NCBI RefSeq assembly: GCF_945901735.1
Contig: NZ_CAMDLM010000004.1
Coordinates: 62,001 to 126,000 of the forward strand
Length of the DNA stretch: 64,000 bases
From: Limnohabitans sp. Rim8
GTDB taxonomy: Bacteria; Pseudomonadota; Gammaproteobacteria; Burkholderiales; Burkholderiaceae_C
Direction: 5' to 3'
Under the pieces are notes generated by a model. The model ran no database searches and was not told the DNA's origin. It saw only the letters and a program-made list of their open reading frames with translations. Position numbers and translations under genes: made by a program. Shown in pieces: positions 45,965-53,496 of this stretch. Positions within the stretch are counted from its first letter, which is position 1. The number at the start of each line of letters is the position of its first letter.

Positions 45965-46504
45965 TCAATCGGTTGGGGACAGCGAGTCGACCGGCGGTGT
46001 CTCCCCCCCCATGCGGGCCAAGGTGAGCATCAGCGCCAGCAACACCGCGCCAATGCCCATCGCCGAATAAGGGATGGCCATGGAAATTTCCAGTGCAGGG
46101 GAGTCCTGCGTCGCGTTCATGTCGGCGAAACGTGCCCCCGACCAACCCAGCACGGCGGCTGTGGTCATGATGCACAAATCCCGAACAGCCAGCAGCCAAC
46201 TGCGCACAGATGGGGGCACGGCGTTGACCAATGCCCCCACAGCAATGTGCCCACCATCGCGCAGACAGGCGGCAGCCCCAAGCATGGCCATCCAGGCCAC
46301 AAGCATGCGGGCAACCTCTTCGGTCCACCCAGGCGCTTTACCGATGACATACCGGCCAAACACTTGGTAAAACAAAGACAAGGCCAAGGCCAGCAACATC
46401 AGTCCCAACAAGATGTTAAGGGTTTTTTCGATGCGCACGGCCCAGGCAATGGCCAACCGGGACAAGCCCTTAGGCGCCCCAGTTTCAAAGGCTCGCTCGC
46501 TCAC
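45965..46504 (-). CDS. TRAP transporter small permease (DctQ-like)
   Basis: 179 residues from a GTG at 46504 that overlaps the DctP stop (GTGA); the open frame to 46531 is rejected for that reason. Four membrane helices: about 27-48 (LNILLGLMLLALALSLFYQ), 63-80, 105-123 and 142-160. The FGRYVIGKAPGWTEEVARML stretch (about 49-68, pattern only) is the family signature. It couples with the large permease DctM. Confidence 0.9.
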   Translation of the reverse strand: MSERAFETGAPKGLSRLAIAWAVRIEKTLNILLGLMLLALALSLFYQVFGRYVIGKAPGWTEEVARMLVAWMAMLGAAACLRDGGHIAVGALVNAVPPSVRSWLLAVRDLCIMTTAAVLGWSGARFADMNATQDSPALEISMAIPYSAMGIGAVLLALMLTLARMGGETPPVDSLSPTD

Positions 46505-47490
46505 TTGACGTTCGCGAACTTGATGGCCCAAGGTGCCAAGTCAGGGAATTCCTTGCCAATGTCGGCCACGCGGGCTTTCATGGCGACGGTGTCAATGGCG
46601 TTGAACTTCATGCCGTGGCCTTCGAGCTTCTTGCGTAAGGCGCCTTCTGTCGACACCATGGTGTCGGTCGCCTCCAGCATCACACGCTCGCCTTCGTCTT
46701 TCAGGAGTTTCTGCACGTCAGCAGGCAGACGCTTGAAACGTGCGTCCGAATAAATCCAGGTCATGGCGCCAATCACATGGCGCGTGTCGATGGCGTACTT
46801 CTGAACTTCGTAGTACTTCATCGTGTCGATGATCTCCAGCGGGTTTTCCTGCCCGTCAACCACGCCCTGCTGCATAGAAGTGAACATCTCGGCCATACCC
46901 ATGGGCACCGGGCTGGCACCCAGCAACTCCCAGGTCATGCGGTACATCTTGAGCGGGGGCACGCGCAGCTTCAAGCCCTTGATGTCGGCCACCGATGCCA
47001 CAGGCTTGTTGGAGCTGAGCCAGCGTGCGCCACGGTAGCCCGCACCAATGATGCGGAATGAACTCTTTTTGGCCACTTCTTCCATGAACTCGGCACCCAC
47101 AGGGCCGTAGTAAACCTTCTTGAAGTGGTCGACATCGCGCACCAGATAAGGATAAGCCTCAAGGCCTGGCAGCACGTTGTAACGGTCGAGCGTACCGATG
47201 GACTGGAGCACGATGTCGTTGGTGCCGATCTTCAGGCCCTCGATCGAGGCAGGCCAATCGCCGGTCGAGCCACTGGCCGCGATCTGAATTTTCACCTTGC
47301 CACCCGACTTGGTTTCCACCGCCTTAGCATAAGACTCGGCGGCATTGAACCAGATGTTGCCAGGGTTGTAAACGTGCGCCATTTTCAGGACGATCGGGGC
47401 CTGCGCCCAGACAGGACCTGCAGACATACCTGCCACCATGGCTGCAGCACCAAGTGCCTTGAGCATTGCGCGTTTGTTCGTCTTTAACAT
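46501..47490 (-). CDS. TRAP transporter substrate-binding protein (DctP-like)
   Basis: 329 residues. Signal peptide of about 29 residues (ending GPVWA/Q). DctP family features are PIVLKMAHVYNPGNIWFNAA (about 32-51), the SSFRIIGAGYRGARWL strand, LKGLKLRVPPLKMYRMTWELLGASPVPMGMAEMFTSMQQGVVDGQENP with the Arg that binds the substrate carboxylate and the conserved GQENP turn (patterns only). An AGGAG ribosome-binding site precedes the ATG. It heads the leftward operon DctP, DctQ, DctM, SDR. Confidence 0.95.
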   Translation of the reverse strand: MLKTNKRAMLKALGAAAMVAGMSAGPVWAQAPIVLKMAHVYNPGNIWFNAAESYAKAVETKSGGKVKIQIAASGSTGDWPASIEGLKIGTNDIVLQSIGTLDRYNVLPGLEAYPYLVRDVDHFKKVYYGPVGAEFMEEVAKKSSFRIIGAGYRGARWLSSNKPVASVADIKGLKLRVPPLKMYRMTWELLGASPVPMGMAEMFTSMQQGVVDGQENPLEIIDTMKYYEVQKYAIDTRHVIGAMTWIYSDARFKRLPADVQKLLKDEGERVMLEATDTMVSTEGALRKKLEGHGMKFNAIDTVAMKARVADIGKEFPDLAPWAIKFANVK

Positions 47491-47724
47491 CTTGAAAGTC
47501 TCCTGAATGAGGTGAATGATTTCGTGGCAGCCACCATGTTCTTGCTGCTCAAATCAGTATGTCACCCGATACCCACATGCCCACAAGGGAAAACCCTAGG
47601 ACTCATGCCCACCAGCACGGATGCAGTTACCTGCGTGACACAGCGCAAACTCAAACCCCAAGGGCTTGGCGCGATCCTGACAGACATGAGCTGATCATTT
47701 TTGCGACTTGGTTTGCGCTTTTAT

Positions 47725-48336
47725 TCAGCCCCCCGCCCGCGCTTTCAAATACGGCCCCACCATGTGCCGGCTGGTGCGCTGCAGGCCCATGAGCAGTGCG
47801 TGGTCGGTTTGGCTGCAACCGTAGCGGGTTTTCAGATCGTGCTGCATCTGCGCCAGCAAATGCGCGGTCATCTCGGCATCGGCCATGGCCCGGTGGGCGC
47901 GGCCTGACGAAGGCAAATGGTGCAGCGCGGCCAGTGTGCCCAGCTTGTGGTTCGGTGCTTGCGGGTACAGGCGGCGCGACAGCAGCAAGGTGCAGGCAAA
48001 GGGGTGCGCACCGTCTTGGCCGCAGCGCGCCAGCTCGGCCTGCCAGAACTTTTTGTCAAAGGCCGCGTTGTGCGCCACCATGGGCCGGCCCGCCACAAAG
48101 CGCGCCGCCTCGCGCATCACCTGCTCGGCCGGCGGCGCGGCCTGCACCATCTCGTTGGTGATGCCGGTGAGCTGCGTGATGAAAGGGTTCACCCGCACCC
48201 CGGCGTTCATCAGGCTCTGAAAGCGGTCCACCACCTGCCCGCCCTCCAGCATCACCACCGCCACCTCGGTGGCACGGTCGCCCATGCCCGGCGAAATGCC
48301 CGTGGTTTCAAAGTCGATGATGGCGATGGCGCTCAC
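47725..48336 (-). CDS. DnaQ-like 3'-5' exonuclease (DEDDh)
   Basis: 203 residues from a GTG at 48336 that begins MSAIAIIDFETTG; a TTG at 48354 adds six residues and has no ribosome-binding site. The DEDDh catalytic residues are visible: DFETTG near residues 8-13 (Asp, Glu), HNAAFDKKFW near 88-97 (Asp) and HRAMADAEM near 144-152 (His, Asp). This is an exonuclease of the epsilon-subunit fold, but with a 50-residue tail and no polymerase-binding motif that I recognise. It likely degrades DNA or RNA ends independently. Confidence 0.9.
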   Translation of the reverse strand: MSAIAIIDFETTGISPGMGDRATEVAVVMLEGGQVVDRFQSLMNAGVRVNPFITQLTGITNEMVQAAPPAEQVMREAARFVAGRPMVAHNAAFDKKFWQAELARCGQDGAHPFACTLLLSRRLYPQAPNHKLGTLAALHHLPSSGRAHRAMADAEMTAHLLAQMQHDLKTRYGCSQTDHALLMGLQRTSRHMVGPYLKARAGG

Positions 48337-48422
48337 GGTGATGTCCGTTGTCAAGAGGGGGGTGCGCCATTATCCCCAGTGGTTCAGGTATGCCGTCGCC
48401 ACAAGAGTGCGAGTGATCTCCC

Positions 48423-48503
48423 GCAGGTCGGGCCTTTAGGTCCGACATTTCAATTGGCGGTGATTCACAAGGCGCATCGTCGGACCGTGAAGGCCCGACC
48501 TAC
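48423..48503. repeat. REP-like inverted repeat, family A copy 2
   Basis: The left arm 48423-48446 (GCAGGTCGGGCCTTTAGGTCCGAC) and right arm 48479-48503 (GTCGGACCGTGAAGGCCCGACCTAC) are inverted near-copies around a 32-base loop. The GTAGGTCGGGCCTT...GTCCGAC core is related to the element at 36929-37006. It lies between the divergent exonuclease and Old Yellow Enzyme genes, overlapping their promoter space. Confidence 0.7.
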
Positions 48504-48568
48504 AGATGCCCTGGGTGCACCCATAATCAACGTCTTCGTATTCACCCTCTGCATGTTCCCACCCCCCC

Positions 48569-49657
48569 ATGACCGACACCCTTGCCCAACTCTTCCAACC
48601 CACCCGCATCGGCGACATCGACATGGCCAACCGCGTGGTCATGGCCCCTTTGACCCGCTGCCGCGCCGACGAGCCCGCAGGCGACATTCCCGGCAGCGCC
48701 ATGAACATCGCGTACTACCGCCAGCGCAGCAACGCGGGCCTGATCATCAGCGAAGGCACACAGGTCTCACCCGGAGGCAAAGGCTACATGGCCACACCCG
48801 GCATTTACTCGGATGCGCAGGTCGAAGGCTGGAAGCCCATCACCCAAGCCGTGCACGCGGCGGGCGGCAAGATCGTGGCGCAAATCTGGCACGTGGGGCG
48901 CATCAGCCACCCCGACCTGACGGGCGGCGCTGAGCCCATCGCCCCCTCAGCCGTGGCCGCCAAAGTGATGGCCTATGGCCGCAACGGCAAAGTGCCCGCC
49001 CCCGTGCCACACGCCCTGAGCGAAGAAGAAATCAAAGAAGTCGTGCAGCAATACCGCCAAGGCGCGGCCAACGCCATGCGCGCCGGTTTTGACGGCGTGG
49101 AAATCCACGGCGCCAACGGCTACCTGATCGACCAGTTCTTGCGCGACAGCACCAACCTGCGCACCGACGCCTACGGTGGATCGCCCCAAAACCGCATCCG
49201 CTTTGCGCTGGAAGTGGTGGACGCTGTGGCCGCCGAAATCGGCGCAGGCCGCACAGGCATCCGTCTCTCGCCCGTCTCGCCTGCCAACGACTCGGCCGAG
49301 AGCAACCCCCAAGCGGTGTTCGGCCCGCTGGTCGAAGCGCTCAGCCAACGCGGCATCGCCTTCATCCACTTTGTAGAAGGTGCCACCGGTGGCCCGCGTG
49401 ACCTGACCGGCTTTGACTTTGCGTGGGCACGCCAGGCCTTCAAAGGCGCCTACATCGCCAACAACGGCTACACCCGCGAGATGGCCATCGACGCCATTGA
49501 TTCTGGCCGCGCCGACGCTGTGGCTTTTGGCCGCGCCTACATCTCCAACCCCGACCTGGTGCAACGCCTCAAAGCCAACGCCCCATTGGCCAAAGCCAGC
49601 TCCAGCACCTTTTATGCACCAGGGCCTGAGGGGTACATCGACTATCCGGCGATGTGA
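48569..49657 (+). CDS. Alkene reductase, Old Yellow Enzyme family
   Basis: 362 residues. FMN-dependent ene-reductase of the NemA/OYE class, reducing activated C=C bonds, nitro groups or nitrate esters. Signature sequences are RVVMAPLTRCRAD (about 22-34), EGTQVSPGGKGY (about 64-75), GKIVAQIWHVGR (about 95-106), EIHGANGYLIDQFLRDSTN with the substrate His/Asn pair (about 178-196) and YGGSPQNRIRF (about 201-211). The Cys/Thr at the flavin-tuning position is Thr in the APLTR motif. No good ribosome-binding sequence is seen upstream of the ATG at 48569; the gene may be leaderless or weakly translated. Confidence 0.93.
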   Translation: MTDTLAQLFQPTRIGDIDMANRVVMAPLTRCRADEPAGDIPGSAMNIAYYRQRSNAGLIISEGTQVSPGGKGYMATPGIYSDAQVEGWKPITQAVHAAGGKIVAQIWHVGRISHPDLTGGAEPIAPSAVAAKVMAYGRNGKVPAPVPHALSEEEIKEVVQQYRQGAANAMRAGFDGVEIHGANGYLIDQFLRDSTNLRTDAYGGSPQNRIRFALEVVDAVAAEIGAGRTGIRLSPVSPANDSAESNPQAVFGPLVEALSQRGIAFIHFVEGATGGPRDLTGFDFAWARQAFKGAYIANNGYTREMAIDAIDSGRADAVAFGRAYISNPDLVQRLKANAPLAKASSSTFYAPGPEGYIDYPAM

Positions 49658-49685
49658 GGGCAGCCAAGTCAATCGGATCAGCAGG

Positions 49686-49976
49686 TCAGTGGTAGTCCTG
49701 CTCTCGCTGATGCCGCAAGGCCAGCACGAACACGACATCGGCGGTCGCGTCATGGACGTACAGCGCTAAATAGCCCGAACGCCCCCGTGAAATCACCAAC
49801 TCGCGCATGCCATGGGCCACAGGCCGGCCCATGAGCGGGTGACGCTCCAACACTGACAAAGCGTCCAGCACCAAGTCCACGGTTTCAACCGCGTATTCAG
49901 GCCGGTTGAGAAGCAAGAAATCCACCAGCTCTTCGAGGTCCTGAGCGGCCTCGGGCGAGTGCACCAGACGCGTCAT
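49686..49976 (-). CDS. Type II toxin of the RelE/ParE family
   Basis: 96 residues, the usual ParE length. Segments MTRLVHSPEAAQDLEELVDFL (about 1-21, pattern only), VLERHPLMGRPVAHGMRELVISRG and a C-terminal FVLALRHQREQDYH match ParE/RelE; the basic-hydrophobic tail is the usual gyrase or ribosome contact region. The ATG overlaps the stop of the antitoxin gene (ATGA), so antitoxin is translated first. ParE-like toxins poison gyrase; RelE-like toxins cleave mRNA; the sequence cannot decide between them. Confidence 0.85.
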   Translation of the reverse strand: MTRLVHSPEAAQDLEELVDFLLLNRPEYAVETVDLVLDALSVLERHPLMGRPVAHGMRELVISRGRSGYLALYVHDATADVVFVLALRHQREQDYH

Positions 49977-50275
49977 GAACGCGGGGCCAGCAATTGCTCC
50001 AGGCCCTGCACGGGCGGGCGTTGGCTGTCGATGCCGCGCACCTTGTCCTTGAGGTATGCCGCCATGGCCTGCCCATCCACACCCATACCGGTTTGCAGCA
50101 AGTTTTGCCTGACCTGCAAGGCCTTGGCCACCCAGGCGCCATCTTCGTTTGAGCGGGTGACCGCCGACTCGATGGCCTGCACCATGAACGCGTGCGGCGT
50201 GACCCCGCGCTGACTTGCGGCCAGCAGCACCTTGGCACGGGCCTGTTCATCCAATTTGACTGAAAAGGTGGGCAT
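49973..50275 (-). CDS. Antitoxin with N-terminal ribbon-helix-helix segment
   Basis: 100 residues with AGGAG eight bases before the ATG. The N-terminal SVKLDEQARAKVLLAASQRGVTPHAFMVQAIES segment (about 4-36, pattern only) is a CopG/ParD-like ribbon-helix-helix fold. The Pro/Gln-rich C-terminus would wrap the toxin. It precedes the ParE/RelE gene with a four-base overlap. Its upstream region contains the inverted repeat GGTGTT-N8-AACACC (50308-50327), a candidate operator for autorepression. Confidence 0.78.
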   Translation of the reverse strand: MPTFSVKLDEQARAKVLLAASQRGVTPHAFMVQAIESAVTRSNEDGAWVAKALQVRQNLLQTGMGVDGQAMAAYLKDKVRGIDSQRPPVQGLEQLLAPRS

Positions 50276-50307
50276 GTGATGGCTCCTGTTGCCTTCAGTA
50301 TAGCCGG

Positions 50308-50327
50308 GGTGTTACCTAATGAACACC
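50308..50327. promoter_or_regulatory. Inverted repeat, candidate operator for the leftward toxin-antitoxin module
   Basis: GGTGTT (50308-50313) and AACACC (50322-50327) are perfect inverted half-sites separated by eight bases, about 33 bases upstream of the ParD-like antitoxin ATG. RHH antitoxins bind such short half-sites. Assignment to this antitoxin is inference. Confidence 0.4.
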
Positions 50328-50379
50328 GACTGTGAAACTATCAGACCATGCGGGTGTTGCCAGTCAGGAAGTCAAAAAT

Positions 50380-50407
50380 TGATATCAAAATAAATAAAGT
50401 GATATCA
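50380..50407. promoter_or_regulatory. Two TGATATCA palindromes, candidate operator for the FitAB-like module
   Basis: TGATATCA occurs at 50380-50387 and 50400-50407, each perfectly palindromic, with a 20-base centre-to-centre spacing (two helical turns) and an AT-rich spacer. They lie 28-55 bases before the GTG start of the rightward antitoxin. A regulator dimer pair could bind both on one DNA face. This is likely the autoregulatory operator. Confidence 0.5.
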
Positions 50408-50434
50408 TTCAGGCCGATTCAAGGAGACTCGGCC

Positions 50435-50674
50435 GTGTCATCCATCACCATCCGCAACTTGCCCGAAGAAACCCACAGAGCCCTGCGACTGCGCGCCTCA
50501 TTGGCAGGGCGCAGCACAGAGGCCGAAGTGCGCGCCATTCTGGAACAAGCCGCACGCCCGGCGGGGCGAATCCAACTGGGATCGCTGCTGGCCGAAATTG
50601 GCCAACAAGCTGGCGGCTTTGACTTGGATCTTGAGCGCGACAAAACACCCGCTGAGCCCATGAGGTTTGAATGA
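50435..50674 (+). CDS. FitA-like antitoxin, ribbon-helix-helix
   Basis: 79 residues from a GTG at 50435 preceded by AAGGAG at eight bases; an ATG at 50348 would translate through the operator palindromes and is rejected. The N-terminal SSITIRNLPEETHRALRLRASLAGRSTEAEVRAIL pattern is the FitA/Arc-type RHH fold (about 2-36). The C-terminal tail, with DLDLERDKTPAEPMRFE, is the usual toxin-inhibiting arm. Its stop overlaps the toxin ATG (ATGA). FitA antitoxins bind PIN toxins and repress their own operon. Confidence 0.88.
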   Translation: MSSITIRNLPEETHRALRLRASLAGRSTEAEVRAILEQAARPAGRIQLGSLLAEIGQQAGGFDLDLERDKTPAEPMRFE

Positions 50675-51096
50675 TCTTGCTCGACACCCACGTCATCTCT
50701 GAGCCACTGAAACTGTCAGCAGACGCCGGCGTTTTGGCGTGGATTGATGCGCAATCCATAGCCACCCTTTACCTGTCCGCCATCAGCCTGGCCGAATTGC
50801 GCTTTGGCATCGCGGCCCTGCCCGCGGGCAAACGCAAAGAAACCCTGCACCACGGTTTGGAACAACGCATCCTGCCTTTGTTTGCAGACCGAATCCTGCC
50901 TTTTGACGTCGCCGCATCGCAAACCTATTCGGACATCCTTTCGGCAGCCCGCGCCCAAGGCAAAGCCATATCGAAGGCTGACGGCTACATCGCCGCCACC
51001 GCCAAGCGCCATGGCTTCATGGTGGCCACGCGCGACACCAACCCGTTTGAAGCGGCAGGCCTCACCGTGATCAACCCCTGGACAGCTCAGCACTGA
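50671..51096 (+). CDS. PIN-domain toxin, FitB/VapC family
   Basis: 141 residues. PIN ribonuclease with the four acidic residues placed as in VapC/FitB: Asp5 (LLDTHVISE), Glu42 (AELRFG), Asp104 (KADGYIAATA) and Asp122 (TRDTNPFE). FitB/VapC toxins cleave tRNA or other RNA with magnesium. It is translationally coupled to the FitA-like antitoxin. A metallophosphoesterase gene follows after 21 bases on the same strand. Confidence 0.92.
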   Translation: MILLDTHVISEPLKLSADAGVLAWIDAQSIATLYLSAISLAELRFGIAALPAGKRKETLHHGLEQRILPLFADRILPFDVAASQTYSDILSAARAQGKAISKADGYIAATAKRHGFMVATRDTNPFEAAGLTVINPWTAQH

Positions 51097-51117
51097 CCAC
51101 CCCCAAGCGCTGCACAC

Positions 51118-51786
51118 ATGAACGGCCCCATCCTCTTTTGCGGCGATCCGCACGGCCAATGGCAGCACATCATCGATGCGGCGCTGCAAAACGACGCCCG
51201 CGCCGTCATCTTGCTGGGCGACCTGGAGCCGGCACGCCCGCTGCACATCGAGCTGGCGGCCATCCGCGAACGCGTCTGGTACATCCACGGCAACCACGAC
51301 ACCGACCACGCGGACAACTTTGCCAACGTCTGGCACAGCGAACTGGCCGAGCGCAACCTGCACGGCCGTGTGGTCACCCTGCCCTGCGGCACGCGAATTA
51401 GCGGGCTGGGCGGCGTGTTTCGTGGCGCCGTTTGGTACCCCAAAAACACCCAAGCCCCCAAGTTTCGCAACCGCGAAGAACAGGCCCGCATCACCCTGTG
51501 CCAAGACCGCTGGCAAGGCAGCGTGCCCCTGAAACACTGGTCCAGCATCTACCCCGACGACATCGAACAACTGTCAGCACTGCAAGCCGACATCCTCATC
51601 ACCCACGAAGCGCCCGGCTACCACGAACACGGATTCCATGAGCTGGACGAACTGGCTCGCCGCATGGGCGTGCGCATGACGGTGCATGGCCACCAGCACG
51701 ACAACATTGACAGCAGCTTGCGCTGGGCTGAGCAGGGTTTTGAAAGTTATGGGGTGGGGTTGCGGGGGCTGATGGCGTGGCCTTGA
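51118..51786 (+). CDS. Calcineurin-like metallophosphoesterase
   Basis: 222 residues. Metal-binding motifs in order are CGDPHGQW (Asp10, His12), LLGDLEPA (Asp35), HGNHD (58-62), a THEAPGYHEHG segment (about 161-171) and GHQHDN (about 184-189). This is the standard five-block metallophosphoesterase active site, with Gly-Asp-x-His. Members act on nucleotides, proteins or phospholipids; the substrate is not apparent. It lies directly behind the PIN toxin with 21 bases between them, so the two may be co-transcribed. A 168-base gap with a candidate promoter for the TRAP operon follows. Confidence 0.88.
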   Translation: MNGPILFCGDPHGQWQHIIDAALQNDARAVILLGDLEPARPLHIELAAIRERVWYIHGNHDTDHADNFANVWHSELAERNLHGRVVTLPCGTRISGLGGVFRGAVWYPKNTQAPKFRNREEQARITLCQDRWQGSVPLKHWSSIYPDDIEQLSALQADILITHEAPGYHEHGFHELDELARRMGVRMTVHGHQHDNIDSSLRWAEQGFESYGVGLRGLMAWP

Positions 51787-51954
51787 GAGGGATGACTGGG
51801 TGGCAAAGCGTTTCGAAAACAAGAGGGAGCGGGTAAACCCCTAAAAAAGTCAACAACCAAACGATTGTTTTGCAGGACTCCAATCGATAGCATGAAGGGG
51901 GCACACATCAATTTCCGCCATGTGGCAACTTTGAAAAACGACTAGGAGTCAACG

Positions 51955-52989
51955 ATGAAGAAACATTTTCTGGTTACCTGCGCTGCGCTTGCCCTTGCAC
52001 TACCTTCGCAAGCCCAAGATTACCCATCCTTGTCATTGAAGATGGCACACCCTCTGGCACAAACCTTTCCGGGTGCCGAATGGGACAAGTGGTTTGCTGA
52101 AGAAATTGAAAAGCGATCTGGCGGAAAGATCAAAATTCAGATTTTCTGGTCTGGTCAGCTGGGTGGCCTCACAGAAATTAAAAACTTGGTGGGCAATGGC
52201 GCTGTGGACATCGGCGTGTTCGCTCAAGCAGTTCATGCTTCTGAGTTGCCATTAACTTCTGTTTCAGCCGGTCTTCTCAACAGGGTATCCGCTGATGCGA
52301 AGACAGGCTCCGAATTGGCACGTGCCAGCTACGCGACCAAAACTGTGACCGATGAACTCCAGGCTCAAAACCTCAAAGTCATCAAGTGGACAGTTCCCTC
52401 CCCTTACAAACTGCTTTGCAACAAGGCGGTCAACACCTCCGCCGACCTCAAAGGATTGAAAGTCAGAGCGGTTGGCGGCGCCTATGTGCCCATTTGGATG
52501 GAGGCTTATGGCATGGTGCCAACGCGGGTTCAAGCCACCGAAATCCGGGAAGGTCTGCAGCGTGGAACGCTCGATTGCAACTTCGGCCCCATCGAATGGA
52601 CGCCTTTTTCAGACTTGCAAAAAGTGGCACCATATCTTTCAGACTTGAATACGGGCTCCTTCACAACCTTCCAGATGTACGTGCCCGCCAAGGCTTACAA
52701 CGCATGGCCACGCTCGGTGCAGACCTTGTTCACGCAAGTGGCTCAAGAAGCCATGCAAAAAGACCTGGCGGCTCTGCCCAAAGTCGAAGCCGATGCGATG
52801 GACAAATTCAAAGCCACAGGTGGCAGCATCGTTCAGATGAAAGATCTGCAAAATTTCATCTCGCGTTCGCCTGACATGATCCAAATCTGGGTCGACAAGT
52901 CCACCAAAGACGGCATGGGCGAGAAGATCAAAGAATTGATTCCACTGCAAAGGAAAGCGGCTCAAAGCTTTGCAAACTCGCGCAATTGA
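51955..52989 (+). CDS. TRAP transporter substrate-binding protein (DctP-like)
   Basis: 344 residues with AGGAG six bases upstream of the ATG. Signal peptide of 20 residues (ending LPSQA/QD). The DctP pattern is clear: LSLKMAHPLAQTFPGAEWDKWFAEE, GGKIKIQIFWSGQLGG (about 57-72), LLCNKAVNTSADLKGLKVRAVGG with the carboxylate Arg, and VQATEIREGLQRGTLDCNFGPIEW (patterns only). It opens the rightward operon DctP, DctQ, DctM, acyl-CoA synthetase and probably loads the substrate that the synthetase activates. Confidence 0.93.
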   Translation: MKKHFLVTCAALALALPSQAQDYPSLSLKMAHPLAQTFPGAEWDKWFAEEIEKRSGGKIKIQIFWSGQLGGLTEIKNLVGNGAVDIGVFAQAVHASELPLTSVSAGLLNRVSADAKTGSELARASYATKTVTDELQAQNLKVIKWTVPSPYKLLCNKAVNTSADLKGLKVRAVGGAYVPIWMEAYGMVPTRVQATEIREGLQRGTLDCNFGPIEWTPFSDLQKVAPYLSDLNTGSFTTFQMYVPAKAYNAWPRSVQTLFTQVAQEAMQKDLAALPKVEADAMDKFKATGGSIVQMKDLQNFISRSPDMIQIWVDKSTKDGMGEKIKELIPLQRKAAQSFANSRN

Positions 52990-53001
52990 TATGACTGTCA
53001 A

Positions 53002-53496
53002 ATGAATGCATTGATTCATTGGACAGAGAAAGCGGCACTGGCGGTCTGCGCTGGTGCCGTTTTCATCATGATGGTCGTTGGCGCGATAGACATCGTGATG
53101 GGCAACGTGTTGGGCTTTTATTTGTCGTACAAAGTTGAATTGTCCGGGACGCTGTTGGCCAGCAGCATTTTTTTGGCTTGCAGTCCTGTCCAAAGGGGCA
53201 ATGAACATATTCGAGTGGATTTGTTTGAATCTTTTATGGGGGATAAAACCAAAAAAGCAACCACGCTTCTTGGCACCCTTTGCGGCCTTTTGTTCATTGG
53301 TTTGATCACCTACGGACTCTGGCATCAAGCCATCAAAAGTGTGATGATTTTTGAGGTCTCGGCAGACACTTCTGGTTTTCCAATTTGGCCCTGGAAGTTG
53401 GCATGCCCCATTGGCGCAAGTCTTTGCGTTCTGACCTTGATCGGTCAACTGGCTCAGCAAATTTTCACGTCCCCATCATTGAAGGAAAGCAAGTGA
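53002..53496 (+). CDS. TRAP transporter small permease (DctQ-like)
   Basis: 164 residues. Four membrane helices (about 10-33 AALAVCAGAVFIMMVVGAID, 44-62 VELSGTLLASSIFLACSP, 88-108 TLLGTLCGLLFIGLITYGL, 125-150 LACPIGASLCVLTLIG). The GNEHIRVDLFESFM segment between helices 2 and 3 is typical. Twelve bases separate it from the binding protein gene. Its stop overlaps the GTG of the large permease gene (GTGA). Confidence 0.9.
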   Translation: MNALIHWTEKAALAVCAGAVFIMMVVGAIDIVMGNVLGFYLSYKVELSGTLLASSIFLACSPVQRGNEHIRVDLFESFMGDKTKKATTLLGTLCGLLFIGLITYGLWHQAIKSVMIFEVSADTSGFPIWPWKLACPIGASLCVLTLIGQLAQQIFTSPSLKESK

